Below are positions 18,037 to 27,925 of a DNA stretch of 64,000 bases, piece after piece. Both the position numbers and the translations under genes were made by a program. Origin of the DNA: Burkholderiaceae bacterium (GTDB taxonomy: Bacteria > Pseudomonadota > Gammaproteobacteria > Burkholderiales > Rhodocyclaceae). The DNA lies in contig JAIPCT010000002.1 of assembly GCA_021738065.1 (NCBI GenBank), forward strand, positions 1-64,000, written 5' to 3'. Each line of letters begins with the position of its first letter. Position 1 is the first letter of the stretch. Under the pieces are notes generated by a model. The model saw nothing but the letters and a program-made list of their open reading frames with translations. It had not been told where the DNA came from and made no database searches.

Positions 18037-18708
18037 ATGACCCTGGAGCAGATGCTGCGCCGCACAAGCTGGGCGCAATCGCTATCTGCCGAGCATTTCG
18101 CGCTCGCCTGCGAAGGCACGTGCGAAAAGTTGATCACGACTGGCGGCTATATCTGCCGCAAGGGAGAGCCGGTCACGCATTGGCATGGCGTGATAGAAGG
18201 CCTGGCCAAGATGTCGAGCGACTGGGTGACCGGCAAGACAGCCAGCTTTACCGGTATCGCCGCCGGCGGCTGGTTCGGCGAAGGTTCGATGCTGAAGAAC
18301 GAAATGCGCCGCTACGACGTCATCGCCCTGCGCGACACCCGCGTGGCGTTCATGCGTGCCGAAACCTTTCATTGGCTGCTGGACAACAGCATCGCCTTCA
18401 ACCGTTTCATCATCAGCCAACTCAACGAGCGACTGGGCTTGTTTATCGGCCTGCTAGAATCCGAGCGCCTGCTCGATGTCGACGCCCGCGTCGCGCGGAC
18501 CATGGCGGCCCTGTTTCATCCCGTCCTGCATCCGGGCATGGAATCACGCGTCGCCATCTCGCAGGAAGAAATCGGCTATCTGGCGGGCGTCTCGCGCCAG
18601 CGCGTCAACAAGGCCTTGCGCTCGCTGGAAGATGCGGGCTTCCTCACCACCGAATACGGCGGCATCACCGTGCTCGACCTGGGCGGGTTGCGCAGCTTCG
18701 GCGGTTAG
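18037..18708 (+). CDS. Crp/Fnr-family transcriptional regulator
   Basis: About 223 residues from the ATG. The N-terminal cyclic-nucleotide-binding-like beta-barrel (about 10-120) has GGYICRKGEPVTHWHGVIEG and GGWFGEGSML. The C-terminal winged helix-turn-helix has ISQEEIGYLAGVSRQRVNKALRSLEDAGFL. No Fnr-type Cys cluster is seen, so it probably does not sense oxygen through an Fe-S centre. An in-frame GTG at 18010 is possible, but it falls inside the inverted repeat and at the expected transcription start, so the ATG is preferred; neither has a clear ribosome binding site. Divergent placement makes control of the acs-liv operon likely but unproven. Confidence 0.88.
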   Translation: MTLEQMLRRTSWAQSLSAEHFALACEGTCEKLITTGGYICRKGEPVTHWHGVIEGLAKMSSDWVTGKTASFTGIAAGGWFGEGSMLKNEMRRYDVIALRDTRVAFMRAETFHWLLDNSIAFNRFIISQLNERLGLFIGLLESERLLDVDARVARTMAALFHPVLHPGMESRVAISQEEIGYLAGVSRQRVNKALRSLEDAGFLTTEYGGITVLDLGGLRSFGG

Positions 18709-18740
18709 ACCGCTCATTCCGCACGTAAAACCCAATTCGT

Positions 18741-18827
18741 TTACCACGGCGGACACGGCGACACGGCGTAAGACAAAACAAGGGCTCATTCATATTTTTC
18801 GCCGTGTCCCCGTGTCCGCCGTGGTGA
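18741..18827. repeat. Long inverted repeat between convergent genes
   Basis: CCACGGCGGACACGG plus ten more bases (18744-18768) is matched by its reverse complement at 18800-18824 with one mismatch in 25, separated by a 31-nt AT-richer loop. Pairing extends two or three bases outward. It fills the space between the 3' ends of the regulator and the dehydrogenase gene. It could end transcription from both sides or be a small palindromic mobile repeat. Confidence 0.8.
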
Positions 18828-18845
18828 ATGCCTTTCCGCTGCGCT

Positions 18846-19694
18846 TCAGTACTGATAAAACCCGCGCCCGGTCTTGCGCCCTAGATAGCCCGCAGCGACC
18901 ATTTCCTTGAGCAAAGGCGCCGGACGATACTTGGAATCGTCGAAACCTTCATAGAAGACCTTCATGACCGCGAGCATTGTGTCCAGGCCGATCATGTCGG
19001 CCAGGGCCAGCGGGCCGATGGGATGGTTGCATCCGAGCTTCATCCCGGCATCGATTTCCTCGGCGGTCGCCAAACCTTCGGCCAGCACGAAAATGGCTTC
19101 GTTGATCATCGGACAGAGAATGCGATTCACCACGAAGCCTGGATTGTTTTTCACCGTGATTGGCGTCTTGCCCAGCGCCTTGGCCAGGGCTTCGACGCTG
19201 GCATGCGTCGCGTCTGATGTCTGCAGGCCGCGAATCAATTCGACCAGCGCCATCATCGGCACCGGATTGAAAAAATGCATGCCGATGAACCGGTCCGCGC
19301 GCCCGGTCGCGGCGGCAAGCTGGGTAATTGATATCGACGACGTATTGCTGGCGATGATGGTCTCGGCGCCGATCACGGCTTCGACGTCCCTGAGTATCTT
19401 CAGCTTCAGGCCTTCATTTTCGGTCGCCGCTTCGATCACGATATCGACGCCCTTCAAGTCCGCCGTCTGGGTGATCGGCTTGATGCGCGCCATCGCCGCG
19501 GCCTTCTGCTCGGCCGTCATCTTTTCCTTCTTGACCAGCCGATCGAGACTGCCGGATACCGTGGCGACGCCTTTTTGCACGGCCGCCTCGTTGATGTCCA
19601 GCATCACCGCATCGATGCCCACCACGGCACAGGCCTGGGCGATGCCATTGCCCATGGTGCCGGCACCGATGATGCCCACTGTCTTGATATTCAT
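18846..19694 (-). CDS. 3-hydroxybutyryl-CoA dehydrogenase
   Basis: A 282-residue NAD(P)-dependent 3-hydroxyacyl-CoA dehydrogenase. The Rossmann motif is GIIGAGTMGNGIAQ (about 6-19), with Asp in DINEAAV for NAD preference. The catalytic region is IASNTSSISIT and MHFFNPVPMMALVE with the His-Glu pair, and the C-terminal domain has NPGFVVNRILCPMINEA. It interconverts acetoacetyl-CoA and 3-hydroxybutyryl-CoA in butyrate/PHB or fatty-acid metabolism. GGGAGAAG precedes the ATG at 19694; a longer upstream frame is not homologous. Confidence 0.93.
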   Translation of the reverse strand: MNIKTVGIIGAGTMGNGIAQACAVVGIDAVMLDINEAAVQKGVATVSGSLDRLVKKEKMTAEQKAAAMARIKPITQTADLKGVDIVIEAATENEGLKLKILRDVEAVIGAETIIASNTSSISITQLAAATGRADRFIGMHFFNPVPMMALVELIRGLQTSDATHASVEALAKALGKTPITVKNNPGFVVNRILCPMINEAIFVLAEGLATAEEIDAGMKLGCNHPIGPLALADMIGLDTMLAVMKVFYEGFDDSKYRPAPLLKEMVAAGYLGRKTGRGFYQY

Positions 19695-19947
19695 GCCCGC
19701 TTCTCCCTTTGATTCACTTGATGAGCACGCAAACGCGCTGTTGAGTTGACTGCGAGCGCAACAGCAGCAACTTCCCGCCGTTCGCCACGCAACATTATCG
19801 CCGAGTTCGGTGTTGGCATCTCGTTTGCGGACGCTGGCGCATATATCGGGCTTGTCCCACCGGTGCACTCCTTGCGCCCGGGTTTTCCTGTTGCGAGCCG
19901 CCCTGGAAAGGGGGAGTATTCAGGCTACCCAAGCGGGAGTACGCATC

Positions 19948-20367
19948 ATGACCCCACTCGCCATCGGCACCAGCCTCTCCCTACCCGTCGATCCCCGCCC
20001 CTTTTTCGTCCCCAGTGGACTGAACGTGGCCCCCGGTGAGCGTTACCGCTTCACCGCCAGCGGAAAATGGCAGGACTGGTTTCGAATCACCACTGCCACA
20101 GGCTGGAAACTCTGGCCGCTGCAACGCTGGAATCGTGTGCCCGGTGCGGCGTTCTTCTGCCTGTGCGGCTGCGTCGGCCAAAATGACAGGGATGCCTTTG
20201 TCATTGGCGCCGGCCTGGATTGGACGGTGCCCGATTCGATTGCCGGTTTTGACGACAAACAGCTCAATTTCTTCGCCAACGACTGGCCCGGCAGCTATGG
20301 CAACAACCTCGCGTTGCCGCCTGAGAAAGGCGGGCCGCTGACCGTTACCGTCACCCGACTGGCCTGA
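19948..20367 (+). CDS. LecA (PA-IL)-like calcium-dependent lectin domain protein
   Basis: A stand-alone 139-residue protein with no signal peptide. The order of segments recalls Pseudomonas LecA: GERYRFTASGKWQDW (31-44), FFCLCGCVG (69-77, LecA has ICHDAFCGALV), then LNFFANDWPGSYGNN (106-120), where LecA has LIYNDVPGTYGNN. The calcium and galactose ligands known in LecA (Asp100, Thr104, Asn107, Asn108) correspond to D112, S116, N119 and N120, so a sugar site may be intact. GGGAG precedes the ATG. Assignment rests on motif resemblance recalled from the family, not on a search; a generic galactose-binding-like fold is the alternative. Confidence 0.6.
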   Translation: MTPLAIGTSLSLPVDPRPFFVPSGLNVAPGERYRFTASGKWQDWFRITTATGWKLWPLQRWNRVPGAAFFCLCGCVGQNDRDAFVIGAGLDWTVPDSIAGFDDKQLNFFANDWPGSYGNNLALPPEKGGPLTVTVTRLA

Positions 20368-20478
20368 AGCCGACGAGCCCGAGACGCCGGCTTGTCGCCG
20401 TCCCGCCATCCGCTACGACGGGGAGAGCGTCTTTTGCTCGACCGTCTTGAAGCGCTTTGCTTCACCGGCGCCTAGTTT

Positions 20479-23400
20479 TTACATGCTGCGCCGATACTGG
20501 CCGCCGACCTCGTAGAGGGCATTCGAAATCTGCCCCAGCGAACAGCAACGCACCGCCTCCATCATCACCGCGAAAACATTCTTGTTGTCGATCACGGCCT
20601 GTTTCAGATCGGCGAGACAGGCCGCCGACTGGCCGCCGTTGCGGGTCTGGAAATCCTTGAGACGGCTGAGCTGCGACTGTTTCTCGGCCTCGGTCGAACG
20701 CGCCAGCTCGATTTCGCTGGCGACGCCGGAACCGTGTGGATTGAGGAAGGTATTGACGCCGATGATGGGGTAGGAGCCGTCGTGTTTCTTGTGCTCGTAG
20801 TGCATCGACTCTTCCTGGATCTTACCGCGCTGATAGCCGGTTTCCATGGCGCCAAGCACGCCGCCTCGGCTGGCGATGGCTTCGAATTCCTTGAGCACGG
20901 CTTCCTCGACCAGCTCGGTCAGCTCGTCGATGAGGAAGGCCCCCTGGTTCGGATTCTCGTTCTTCGCCACGCCCCACTCACGATTGATGATGAGCTGGAT
21001 CGCCATGGCGCGACGCACGCTTTCTTCGGTCGGTGTGGTGATGGCCTCGTCATAGGCATTAGTGTGCAGACTGTTGCAGTTGTCGTAAATGGCAATCAGC
21101 GCCTGCAGCGTGGTGCGGATATCGTTGAAATCCATTTCCTGCGCATGCAGCGAACGGCCGGAAGTCTGGATGTGGTACTTGAGCTTCTGGCTGCGCTCGT
21201 TGGCGCCGTAGCGGTTCTTCATCGCCACCGCCCAGATGCGCCGCGCAACGCGGCCGATCACCGAATATTCCGGGTCCATGCCGTTGCTGAAAAAGAAGGA
21301 CAGATTGCCGGCGAAATCGTCGATGTGCATACCACGCGCGAGATAGGTCTCGACATAGGTGAAGCCGTTGGCCAGGGTGAAGGCGAGTTGGCTGATCGGA
21401 TTGGCGCCGGCTTCGGCGATGTGATAGCCGGAAATCGAGACCGAATAGAAATTGCGGATCTGGTTGTGCACGAAATACTCGGCGATATCGCCCATCATTT
21501 TCAGCGCGAACTCGGTCGAGAAAATGCAGGTGTTCTGGCCCTGATCTTCCTTGAGGATGTCGGCCTGCACCGTGCCGCGCACCGATGAGAGCGTCCATTC
21601 GCGAATCTTTTCGGCTTCGTCCTCAGTGGCGTCGCGACCATTTTGGGTGCGGAACTTCTCGATCTGCTGATCAATCGCAGCGTTGAGAAACATCGCCAGA
21701 ATCATCGGCGCCGGGCCATTGATGGTCATCGAGACCGAGGTGGCCGGGTCGCACAGATCGAAACCTGAATAGAGCACTTTGAGGTCGTCGAGTGTGGCGA
21801 TCGAGACACCGGAATTGCCGACCTTGCCGTAGATGTCGGGACGCGGATCGGGGTCGCAGCCATAGAGCGTGACCGAATCGAAGGCGGTAGACAGGCGTTT
21901 GGCCGGCATGCCTTCCGAGACTTTCAGGAAACGCTTGTTGGTGCGAAAGGCATCGCCCTCGCCGGCAAACATGCGCGTCGGGTCTTCGTTCTCGCGCTTG
22001 AAGGCAAACACGCCTGCGGTGTAGGGGAAGGAGCCGGGAACATTCTCGCGCATGAGGAACTTGAGCAGTTCGCCTTCGTCATCGAAACGCGGAAGCGCGA
22101 CTTTTCGGATTTTGGTGCCGGAAAGCGTTTCGTGGATAAGTCCGGTGCGGATTTCCTTGCCACGGATTCTCACCACGTACTCGTCGCCGGCATAGGCCTT
22201 TTTCATGTCCGGCCACATCGCCAAAAGTTTGCGCGCGTGCGGCGTCAACTGCCCGTCCTTCCAGGCAATCAGTTCGTCGAAGTCACCGGCGTTCTTCTTG
22301 CATTCCTCGAAGATGGTCTTGGCGGTTTTCAGCGACTGGCGCTCGCGCGCAACGAGCGCCTGCTCGGTAACATGCGTGTGATAGGCACGCAGGGCGTCGG
22401 CGATCTCGGCCAAATAGCGCACACGGTCGGCCGGCACGATGGCGCGACCGGCCGAGGAATGCTTGACGCCGACCGCCGGCAGGCGATTCTTGCCGAACGC
22501 CAGCCCGCGCTCGGCCAGGCGCGGCGCCAACGCCTGATACAGCGCGGTGATGCCGTCGTCGTTGAAGCGCGCCGCCATGGTGCCGAACACTGGCATGTCT
22601 TCGGTCTTCTCGGTAAAGCGTTCGCGATTGCGCTGGTACTGCTTGCGTACGTCGCGCAGCGCGTCTTCCGCGCCCTTGCGGTCGAACTTGTTGATCGCGA
22701 CGAAATCGGCGAAGTCCAGCATGTCGATCTTTTCCAGTTGCGAGGCGGCGCCGAACTCGGGCGTCATCACATACAGCGAGACATCGACCAGCGGCACGAT
22801 GGCCGCGTCGCCCTGACCGATGCCCGAGGTTTCGACCACGATCAGGTCGAAACCGGCGACCTTGCAGGCGGCGATGACATCGGGCAGCGCCTTGGAGATC
22901 TCGCTGCCGGTGTCGCGTGTGGCCAGCGAGCGCATGTAGATGTTCGGATGCTGGATCGCGTTCATGCGGATGCGGTCACCGAGTAGCGCGCCGCCGGTGC
23001 GTTTGCGCGACGGGTCGATGGAGATCACCGCAATTTTCTGGCTGTCGTCCTGGTCGAGTCTGAAACGGCGGATCAACTCGTCGGTCAGCGAACTCTTGCC
23101 AGCGCCGCCGGTGCCGGTGATGCCCAGGGTGGGAACTGCGGTCGGCGCATTCGCCGTGCCACCAGCGCCGACTTTTTCGAGCAATGCCTTCTTCGCCTTT
23201 TCCGGCCAGGCACCGTTCTCCAGGGCAGTGATGATCTGCGCCAGGTTGCGCATTTTCTGGCCGTGGTCCTCGACCTCCAGCGCCTTGATGTCCTGCGGCG
23301 CGCGCTTGCTGATATCCACGTCGCAACGCGCCACCATGTCGTTGATCATGCCCTGCAGGCCCATGCTCTGCCCGTCCTGCACCGAATACAGATGCGTCAC

Positions 23401-23769
23401 GCCATACTCGTGCAGTTCCTGCATTTCGGCCGGCACGATCACGCCGCCGCCGCCGCCGAACACCTTGATGCTCTCGCCGCCACGCTCTTTCAGCAGATCG
23501 ATCATGTACTTGAAAAACTCGACGTGTCCGCCCTGGTACGAGGATATCGCAATGCCTTGGGCGTCTTCCTGCAGCGCCGCATTGACGATCTCTTCCACCG
23601 AACGGTTGTGCCCAAGATGAATCACTTCGACGCCGGACGACTGCAGGATGCGCCGCATGATATTGATTGAAGCGTCATGACCGTCGAACAGCGAGGTGGC
23701 GGTGACGAATCGAACCTTGTGCTTGGGCTTGTAGGGAACGAGTTTGGCGGCGACAGAAAGATCGGTCAT
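20479..23769 (-). CDS. icmF: Fused isobutyryl-CoA mutase IcmF
   Basis: A 1096-residue fusion. An N-terminal cobalamin-binding domain (about 18-150) has [16 protein letters not shown] and the loop [13 protein letters not shown] middle MeaB-like G domain (about 210-510) has P-loop GTGGAGKSS and NKFD. The C-terminal mutase barrel (about 540-1096) has the typical [11 protein letters not shown] and [12 protein letters not shown]. It isomerises isobutyryl-CoA and n-butyryl-CoA with adenosylcobalamin, while the G domain chaperones the cofactor. The linker before the P-loop ([12 protein letters not shown]) comes from a copy of the dispersed DNA motif. It is divergent from an AraC regulator. Confidence 0.95.
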   Translation of the reverse strand: MTDLSVAAKLVPYKPKHKVRFVTATSLFDGHDASINIMRRILQSSGVEVIHLGHNRSVEEIVNAALQEDAQGIAISSYQGGHVEFFKYMIDLLKERGGESIKVFGGGGGVIVPAEMQELHEYGVTHLYSVQDGQSMGLQGMINDMVARCDVDISKRAPQDIKALEVEDHGQKMRNLAQIITALENGAWPEKAKKALLEKVGAGGTANAPTAVPTLGITGTGGAGKSSLTDELIRRFRLDQDDSQKIAVISIDPSRKRTGGALLGDRIRMNAIQHPNIYMRSLATRDTGSEISKALPDVIAACKVAGFDLIVVETSGIGQGDAAIVPLVDVSLYVMTPEFGAASQLEKIDMLDFADFVAINKFDRKGAEDALRDVRKQYQRNRERFTEKTEDMPVFGTMAARFNDDGITALYQALAPRLAERGLAFGKNRLPAVGVKHSSAGRAIVPADRVRYLAEIADALRAYHTHVTEQALVARERQSLKTAKTIFEECKKNAGDFDELIAWKDGQLTPHARKLLAMWPDMKKAYAGDEYVVRIRGKEIRTGLIHETLSGTKIRKVALPRFDDEGELLKFLMRENVPGSFPYTAGVFAFKRENEDPTRMFAGEGDAFRTNKRFLKVSEGMPAKRLSTAFDSVTLYGCDPDPRPDIYGKVGNSGVSIATLDDLKVLYSGFDLCDPATSVSMTINGPAPMILAMFLNAAIDQQIEKFRTQNGRDATEDEAEKIREWTLSSVRGTVQADILKEDQGQNTCIFSTEFALKMMGDIAEYFVHNQIRNFYSVSISGYHIAEAGANPISQLAFTLANGFTYVETYLARGMHIDDFAGNLSFFFSNGMDPEYSVIGRVARRIWAVAMKNRYGANERSQKLKYHIQTSGRSLHAQEMDFNDIRTTLQALIAIYDNCNSLHTNAYDEAITTPTEESVRRAMAIQLIINREWGVAKNENPNQGAFLIDELTELVEEAVLKEFEAIASRGGVLGAMETGYQRGKIQEESMHYEHKKHDGSYPIIGVNTFLNPHGSGVASEIELARSTEAEKQSQLSRLKDFQTRNGGQSAACLADLKQAVIDNKNVFAVMMEAVRCCSLGQISNALYEVGGQYRRSM
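23151..23176 (-). repeat. Dispersed motif copy in icmF
   Basis: In coding orientation it encodes KVGAGGTAN in the linker between the cobalamin-binding and G domains. The core matches GTCGGCGCTGGCGGTACGG at all but two positions. Confidence 0.6.
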
Positions 23770-23822
23770 GGCAACGGCTCCTGGATGGGCGGCAGTGCTT
23801 TCATCATAGGCAAAGGCCGCTC

Positions 23823-23835
23823 GTCATGCCATGAC
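23823..23835. promoter_or_regulatory. Palindrome between icmF and its divergent regulator
   Basis: GTCATG-C-CATGAC forms a perfect 13-bp palindrome midway in the 100-bp divergent spacer. The location fits an operator serving both genes, though AraC-type regulators more often bind direct repeats. Confidence 0.35.
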
Positions 23836-23869
23836 ACAAACCGACGATAACTATGCATAATTAGCCAAT

Positions 23870-24919
23870 ATGCCTCAGATATCTCACCCCATCCGAAACC
23901 GCGTTGACAGCCCGTCGACTGTCGCTATCGGCTTTGTAGTAGGCATTCTTGCCGGAGTTTCACGAGCCGGCTTGAGTGCCGAGGACTTGCTCGAACATGC
24001 AGATATTGCCACAAGTGTTTTGCATGATCGCCAATCCCGTATTCCGGTGGCACGCTATGCGGCGCTCTATCGCCTGATCAACGAGCGTCTCGACGACGAA
24101 GGCTTCGCCCTGTTTTCCCGTCCCCTGCGCCGTGGCAGCTTCGAGTTCCTCTGCCGCGCCGTGCTTTCCGCTGCAACCCTGGAAGAGGCGCTGGAGCGCA
24201 TCGCGCGTTTTCTGCAGGTACTGCAAGACAATCTCGACGTCGAGTTGGAAAGCAGCGGGGACGCCGCCGTCATTGTCATCAGCCAGGAACAAGCGCTGCC
24301 GGTCGGCCCGGCGGGCCGCGTGTTCGCCTTCGAGTGGCTGCTGCGCATGATTCACGGCCTGGCGGCATGGCTGGTGGCGCATCCCTTGCCGCTCGACGAA
24401 GTCTGCTTCCCCTATCCGCCGCCGCTGCATGCCGCCGACTACGAGCTGGTCTTCGCACCACGTTACACCTTCGATGCGCCACGTCTCGAAGCGCGCTTTC
24501 CCGCAGAATGGCTGGCCCTCCCGGTACGCCGCGATGAAGCCGCACTGCGCGACTTTCTGCTCGGCGCCCCGGCCAGCATCACCACGCTCTACCGTCGCGA
24601 CCGGGCGCTGAGCCTGCGCGTGCGAGAGTATCTGCGTGCCGCCCTGCCCGAACACCTGCTGCTGCCGGCCATCGCCCGCCGCGTGCTGCTCTCGCCGCGT
24701 ACCTTGCACCGCCGCCTGGAAGACGAAGGCACCAGCTTTCGCGCCATAAAGGATGGCCTGCGCCGCGAACTGGCGACCGAATGGCTGACCAAGTCCGACC
24801 GGCCGCTGGGTCGAATCGGCGCCGAGCTCGGCTTCGCCGACGCCGCAGCGTTTTATCGTGCCTTTGCCGGCTGGACCGGCAGCGGCCCACGCGACTATCG
24901 CAAACGCTTCGGGCAATAG
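23870..24919 (+). CDS. AraC-family regulator with N-terminal Arabinose_bd-type domain
   Basis: A 349-residue regulator. The N-terminal two-thirds match the Arabinose_bd (PF12625-type) sensor of OruR/ArgR-like AraC proteins, with the VEFxCRA-like FEFLCRAVLSAATLEEAL (about 90-107). The C-terminal helix-turn-helix pair (about 255-345) has LSPRTLHRRLEDEGTSFRAIKDGLRRELA and FADAAAFYRAFAGWTGSGPRDYR. It is divergently transcribed from icmF with 100 bp between, so it probably responds to a branched-acid or acyl-CoA metabolite and activates icmF; that link is inferred from position only. Confidence 0.9.
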   Translation: MPQISHPIRNRVDSPSTVAIGFVVGILAGVSRAGLSAEDLLEHADIATSVLHDRQSRIPVARYAALYRLINERLDDEGFALFSRPLRRGSFEFLCRAVLSAATLEEALERIARFLQVLQDNLDVELESSGDAAVIVISQEQALPVGPAGRVFAFEWLLRMIHGLAAWLVAHPLPLDEVCFPYPPPLHAADYELVFAPRYTFDAPRLEARFPAEWLALPVRRDEAALRDFLLGAPASITTLYRRDRALSLRVREYLRAALPEHLLLPAIARRVLLSPRTLHRRLEDEGTSFRAIKDGLRRELATEWLTKSDRPLGRIGAELGFADAAAFYRAFAGWTGSGPRDYRKRFGQ

Positions 24920-24985
24920 ATCGGACAGTTCGTGGGGCCAGGACCGCGATCTGCCACCCGCACAAGTCGGCACTTGCCGCTGCCG

Positions 24986-25456
24986 ATGTTAGGATTATTC
25001 TTTTCCCGATGGCAACGACAAATCGTGAGCTCCCGTTCGACCAGTTCGGAAATCGACGGCTTCGAGATCGGTATTGCCGAAATCGATCTGCAGCATCGCC
25101 AGCTCAATCAACTTCTGCAACGCTTGCGGAATTCGGCCGACAAGCAATACGGCTATGCGGCGAACGCAATACTTGGCGAGTTGGTGATCCAGACCCGAAT
25201 ACATTTCGCGGTGGAAGAAAGCCTGATGCGGCTCCTCTCATACCCGGAAACGGAAGCCCATATTGCGGAACATCGTCACCTGATGGAACAGCTCGACAAG
25301 TTCAGGCTGCGCGCGCAGGATTTCGATGTCGCTGACGGCCTGGCGAGTTTCATTCAGACCTGGTTGCACGAGCATATCGATAGTTTTGACCGCAAATTCG
25401 TTGCCCATTTCATCGGCAAAGGCATCGATCCTTCGGCTGCGCCCAAGGTCGATTGA
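24986..25456 (+). CDS. Bacteriohemerythrin
   Basis: About 156 residues carrying a complete hemerythrin iron site: IAEIDLQHRQLNQL (first His), HFAVEESLM (His and Glu), HIAEHRHLMEQL (two His) and WLHEHIDSFDRKF (His and Asp). These residues bind a di-iron centre that carries O2, useful for oxygen sensing or delivery in microaerobic life. The start is uncertain: the ATG at 24986 gives MLGLFFSRWQ, and a later GTG before SSRSTSSEIDG is equally possible. Neither has a clear ribosome binding site. Confidence 0.85.
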   Translation: MLGLFFSRWQRQIVSSRSTSSEIDGFEIGIAEIDLQHRQLNQLLQRLRNSADKQYGYAANAILGELVIQTRIHFAVEESLMRLLSYPETEAHIAEHRHLMEQLDKFRLRAQDFDVADGLASFIQTWLHEHIDSFDRKFVAHFIGKGIDPSAAPKVD

Positions 25457-25510
25457 GCCGCGCCGAAGGGATTCACCTGCCGCTGCGCGGCAAGCTGGAT
25501 CGCCCAAGGC

Positions 25511-25768
25511 TCATTGCTCCGAATCCGGCATCCTGGCCGGACGCTTCGGCAGCAGCCAGACCAGCAGCAGCGGAAGCACCGGAATCGACAGGGCAAACAA
25601 CAGCCAGAGCGTCCGCGACCGTCCTTTGCGCTTGGCGATAATTGCCGTCGGCACCGCCGTCGCGAGCGCCACGACGGTAAGCAGAATCGCGCTCGTCAGC
25701 AAGGATTCGATGGCGCCGGCGTCGTAGCCCAATTGATTGAGCAAAGCGCCGGCTTGCGGATCAAGCAC
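25511..25768 (-). CDS. Small two-helix membrane protein, unknown function
   Basis: An 85-residue protein with a GTG start preceded by GGGAG. Residues about 23-45 (LLTSAILLTVVALATAVPTAII) and 53-72 (TLWLLFALSIPVLPLLLVWLLP) are hydrophobic helices with a basic loop AKRKGRSR between. Its hydrophobic-basic-hydrophobic plan resembles PLDc_N-like small proteins, but I do not recognise a specific family. It begins 38 bp after the EF-G-like gene and may be co-transcribed with it. Confidence 0.6.
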   Translation of the reverse strand: MLDPQAGALLNQLGYDAGAIESLLTSAILLTVVALATAVPTAIIAKRKGRSRTLWLLFALSIPVLPLLLVWLLPKRPARMPDSEQ

Positions 25769-25806
25769 GGGCGCGCTCCCGACAAGGAACCATGATCGCG
25801 GGGCGA

Positions 25807-27870
25807 TCAGTCATCTTCGTCCTTCAGCTTGAAGCTGGCTGCCAGTTTTTGCTGCACCTGCGGCGGTACTTGCGCGTAGTGCGCGAACTCGATGCTGTAG
25901 GCGCCCTGGCCTCCGGTCAGGGACTTCAGACGCGACGCGTAGTCGGCGATTTCGGCCAGCGGCACCTCGCCGCCGACGCTGAGCAAACCCTGGCGCCGCG
26001 CCGCGAGACTGCTTTGGGTCCCGGTGACGTGGCCGCGCCGGCTCGCCAGATCCCCTGCAATATCGCCCATCGCAGCTTCGGGCGTGGTTACCTCAATGCT
26101 GACGATGGGCTCCAGCACGATGGCCTCGGCGGCTCGAATTGCCGCCACCGTTGCCTTGCGACCGGCGCTGAAAAAAGCGACTTCCTTGCCGTCCACCGGG
26201 TGCGTCTTGCCGTCATGCACGATGACGCGAATGTCTTGCACCGGAAACCCCGCGACCACGCCGTCGGCCAGGGCCTGACGTACACCTTTCTCCACGGCCG
26301 GCATGAAAACACCGGGAATCACGCCACCCTTGACGTGGTCCACAAACTCGAATCCAGCGCCGCGCGGCAAGGGTTCGATGCGCAAGAACACCTCGCCGAA
26401 CTGGCCCGCTCCTCCCGACTGCTTCTTGTGCCGGCAATGCCCATCGGCGGCGGCGGTAATGGTTTCGGTGTAGGGAATCAGCGGCAGTCGGGTATCGAGT
26501 TCGAGCTTGTACTGGCTTGCCATCTTTTCCAGCTTGTAGCGCAAATGCATCTCGCCCAGGCCCCGAATCACGGTCTCGTGCGTTGTCGGATGACGCTCGA
26601 CCTCGAAGCAGGGATCTTCCAGTTCCAGCTTGTGCAGTATGTCGAACAGGCGCTGCTCGTCGCCCTTGCGCCGGGTCTCTACGGCAAGCCCTTGCATCGG
26701 CCTGGGAAATTCGAGTGGGCGCAAATGGATACGGTCCTCGTCGTGCGAGTCATGCAGCACGACGTCGAATTCGATCTCATCAACTTTTGCCACGGCACCG
26801 ATATCGCCGGGCAGCAGTTCACCGACTTCGACATAGTCCTTGCCCTGCAACTGGTAAAGATGGGCAACCTTGAAGGGCTTTCTACCCTCGCCGACGAAGA
26901 GCTGGCTATCCTTGCGCACCGTACCCTGGTGCACTCGGAAAACACCGACTTTCCCCATATAGGGATCGACAATGATCTTGAACACGTGGGCGAGAACATG
27001 CAGTGCGGGATCGGGGCGGGCAGCGAACGCCTCGCCGGCCTGGCCTGCTTCGCCGCGGTAAAAAGGCGGCGCATTGCCCTCGGTGGGATTGGGCGCGAGA
27101 GTCGCCAGCACGTGCAAAAGTTGATCAATGCCCGCGCCGGTGCGCGCCGAAGTGAATAGTATGGGAATCAGGTGGCCGGCACGCAATGCCCGCTCGAATG
27201 GCGCATGCAGTTCGGCGGCATCCGGCTCCTTGCCATCCTCGAGGTAACGCGCCAGCAGGGCCTCGTCCTCCTCCACCAGTTGATCGATCAACTCGCGATG
27301 AGCATGCGCGATCGAATCGAAATCCGCGTCACCACTATCGTGCTCCAGCACTTCAACCACGTCGTGACGATCATGCGCCGGCAAATCGAGCAGCAAGCAC
27401 TCCTTGCCGAAGCGCTCGCGGATTTCGCTGACCAGCCCCGACAGATCGAGGTTCTCGGCGTCGATCTTGTTGATCACGATCATCCGCGCCAATCCGCGGG
27501 CCTGTGCCGCGCTCATCATGCGCTCTGTCGCCAGTTCGATGCCCGTCTGGGCGTTGATCACCACCACGGCGGTATCCACGCCCGCCAACGCGGCCGTGGC
27601 CTGTCCCGCAAAGTCGGGGTAGCCCGGAGTGTCGATGAGATGAATATGGACATCCTCCCAGACGAAGTTGACCAAGGCCGCGTTGAGCGAATGGCCGGCA
27701 GTTTTTTCCTGAGGGTCGAAATCGCATACCGCACTGCCCTTTTCGACCGAGCCTCGTGCGGAGATCGCGCCGGATTTCAACAACAGGGCTTCCGCCAGGG
27801 TGGTCTTGCCCGCGCCGCCATGGCCTACGAGCGCCAGGGCGCGGATTGATTCAGTGGTGTATCTGGACAT
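25807..27870 (-). CDS. Elongation factor G-like translational GTPase (EF-G2 type)
   Basis: A 687-residue GTPase with the five-domain EF-G plan. The G domain has P-loop GHGGAGKTTL (about 16-25), switch II DTPGYPDF, and NKID. Domain IV has the characteristic GGAGQFGEV and GGVIPGVFMPAVEKG, and the C-terminal RRGHVTGT belongs to domain V. The G domain is shorter and more divergent than in FusA, as in the paralogous EF-G-like group. Its role is probably a specialised or stress-related translation function; canonical translocation is less likely because the usual str-operon neighbours are absent. Confidence 0.9.
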   Translation of the reverse strand: MSRYTTESIRALALVGHGGAGKTTLAEALLLKSGAISARGSVEKGSAVCDFDPQEKTAGHSLNAALVNFVWEDVHIHLIDTPGYPDFAGQATAALAGVDTAVVVINAQTGIELATERMMSAAQARGLARMIVINKIDAENLDLSGLVSEIRERFGKECLLLDLPAHDRHDVVEVLEHDSGDADFDSIAHAHRELIDQLVEEDEALLARYLEDGKEPDAAELHAPFERALRAGHLIPILFTSARTGAGIDQLLHVLATLAPNPTEGNAPPFYRGEAGQAGEAFAARPDPALHVLAHVFKIIVDPYMGKVGVFRVHQGTVRKDSQLFVGEGRKPFKVAHLYQLQGKDYVEVGELLPGDIGAVAKVDEIEFDVVLHDSHDEDRIHLRPLEFPRPMQGLAVETRRKGDEQRLFDILHKLELEDPCFEVERHPTTHETVIRGLGEMHLRYKLEKMASQYKLELDTRLPLIPYTETITAAADGHCRHKKQSGGAGQFGEVFLRIEPLPRGAGFEFVDHVKGGVIPGVFMPAVEKGVRQALADGVVAGFPVQDIRVIVHDGKTHPVDGKEVAFFSAGRKATVAAIRAAEAIVLEPIVSIEVTTPEAAMGDIAGDLASRRGHVTGTQSSLAARRQGLLSVGGEVPLAEIADYASRLKSLTGGQGAYSIEFAHYAQVPPQVQQKLAASFKLKDEDD

Positions 27871-27925
27871 GATGCGGACTTCCCCTTGGTATGTTCTGGT
27901 GAAATTCTAACCCCGGCACGTCCGT

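Noticed and set aside
23770..23869. Cobalamin riboswitch upstream of icmF
   Set aside because: The spacer is only 100 bp and no B12-box-like sequence or extended structure is seen.
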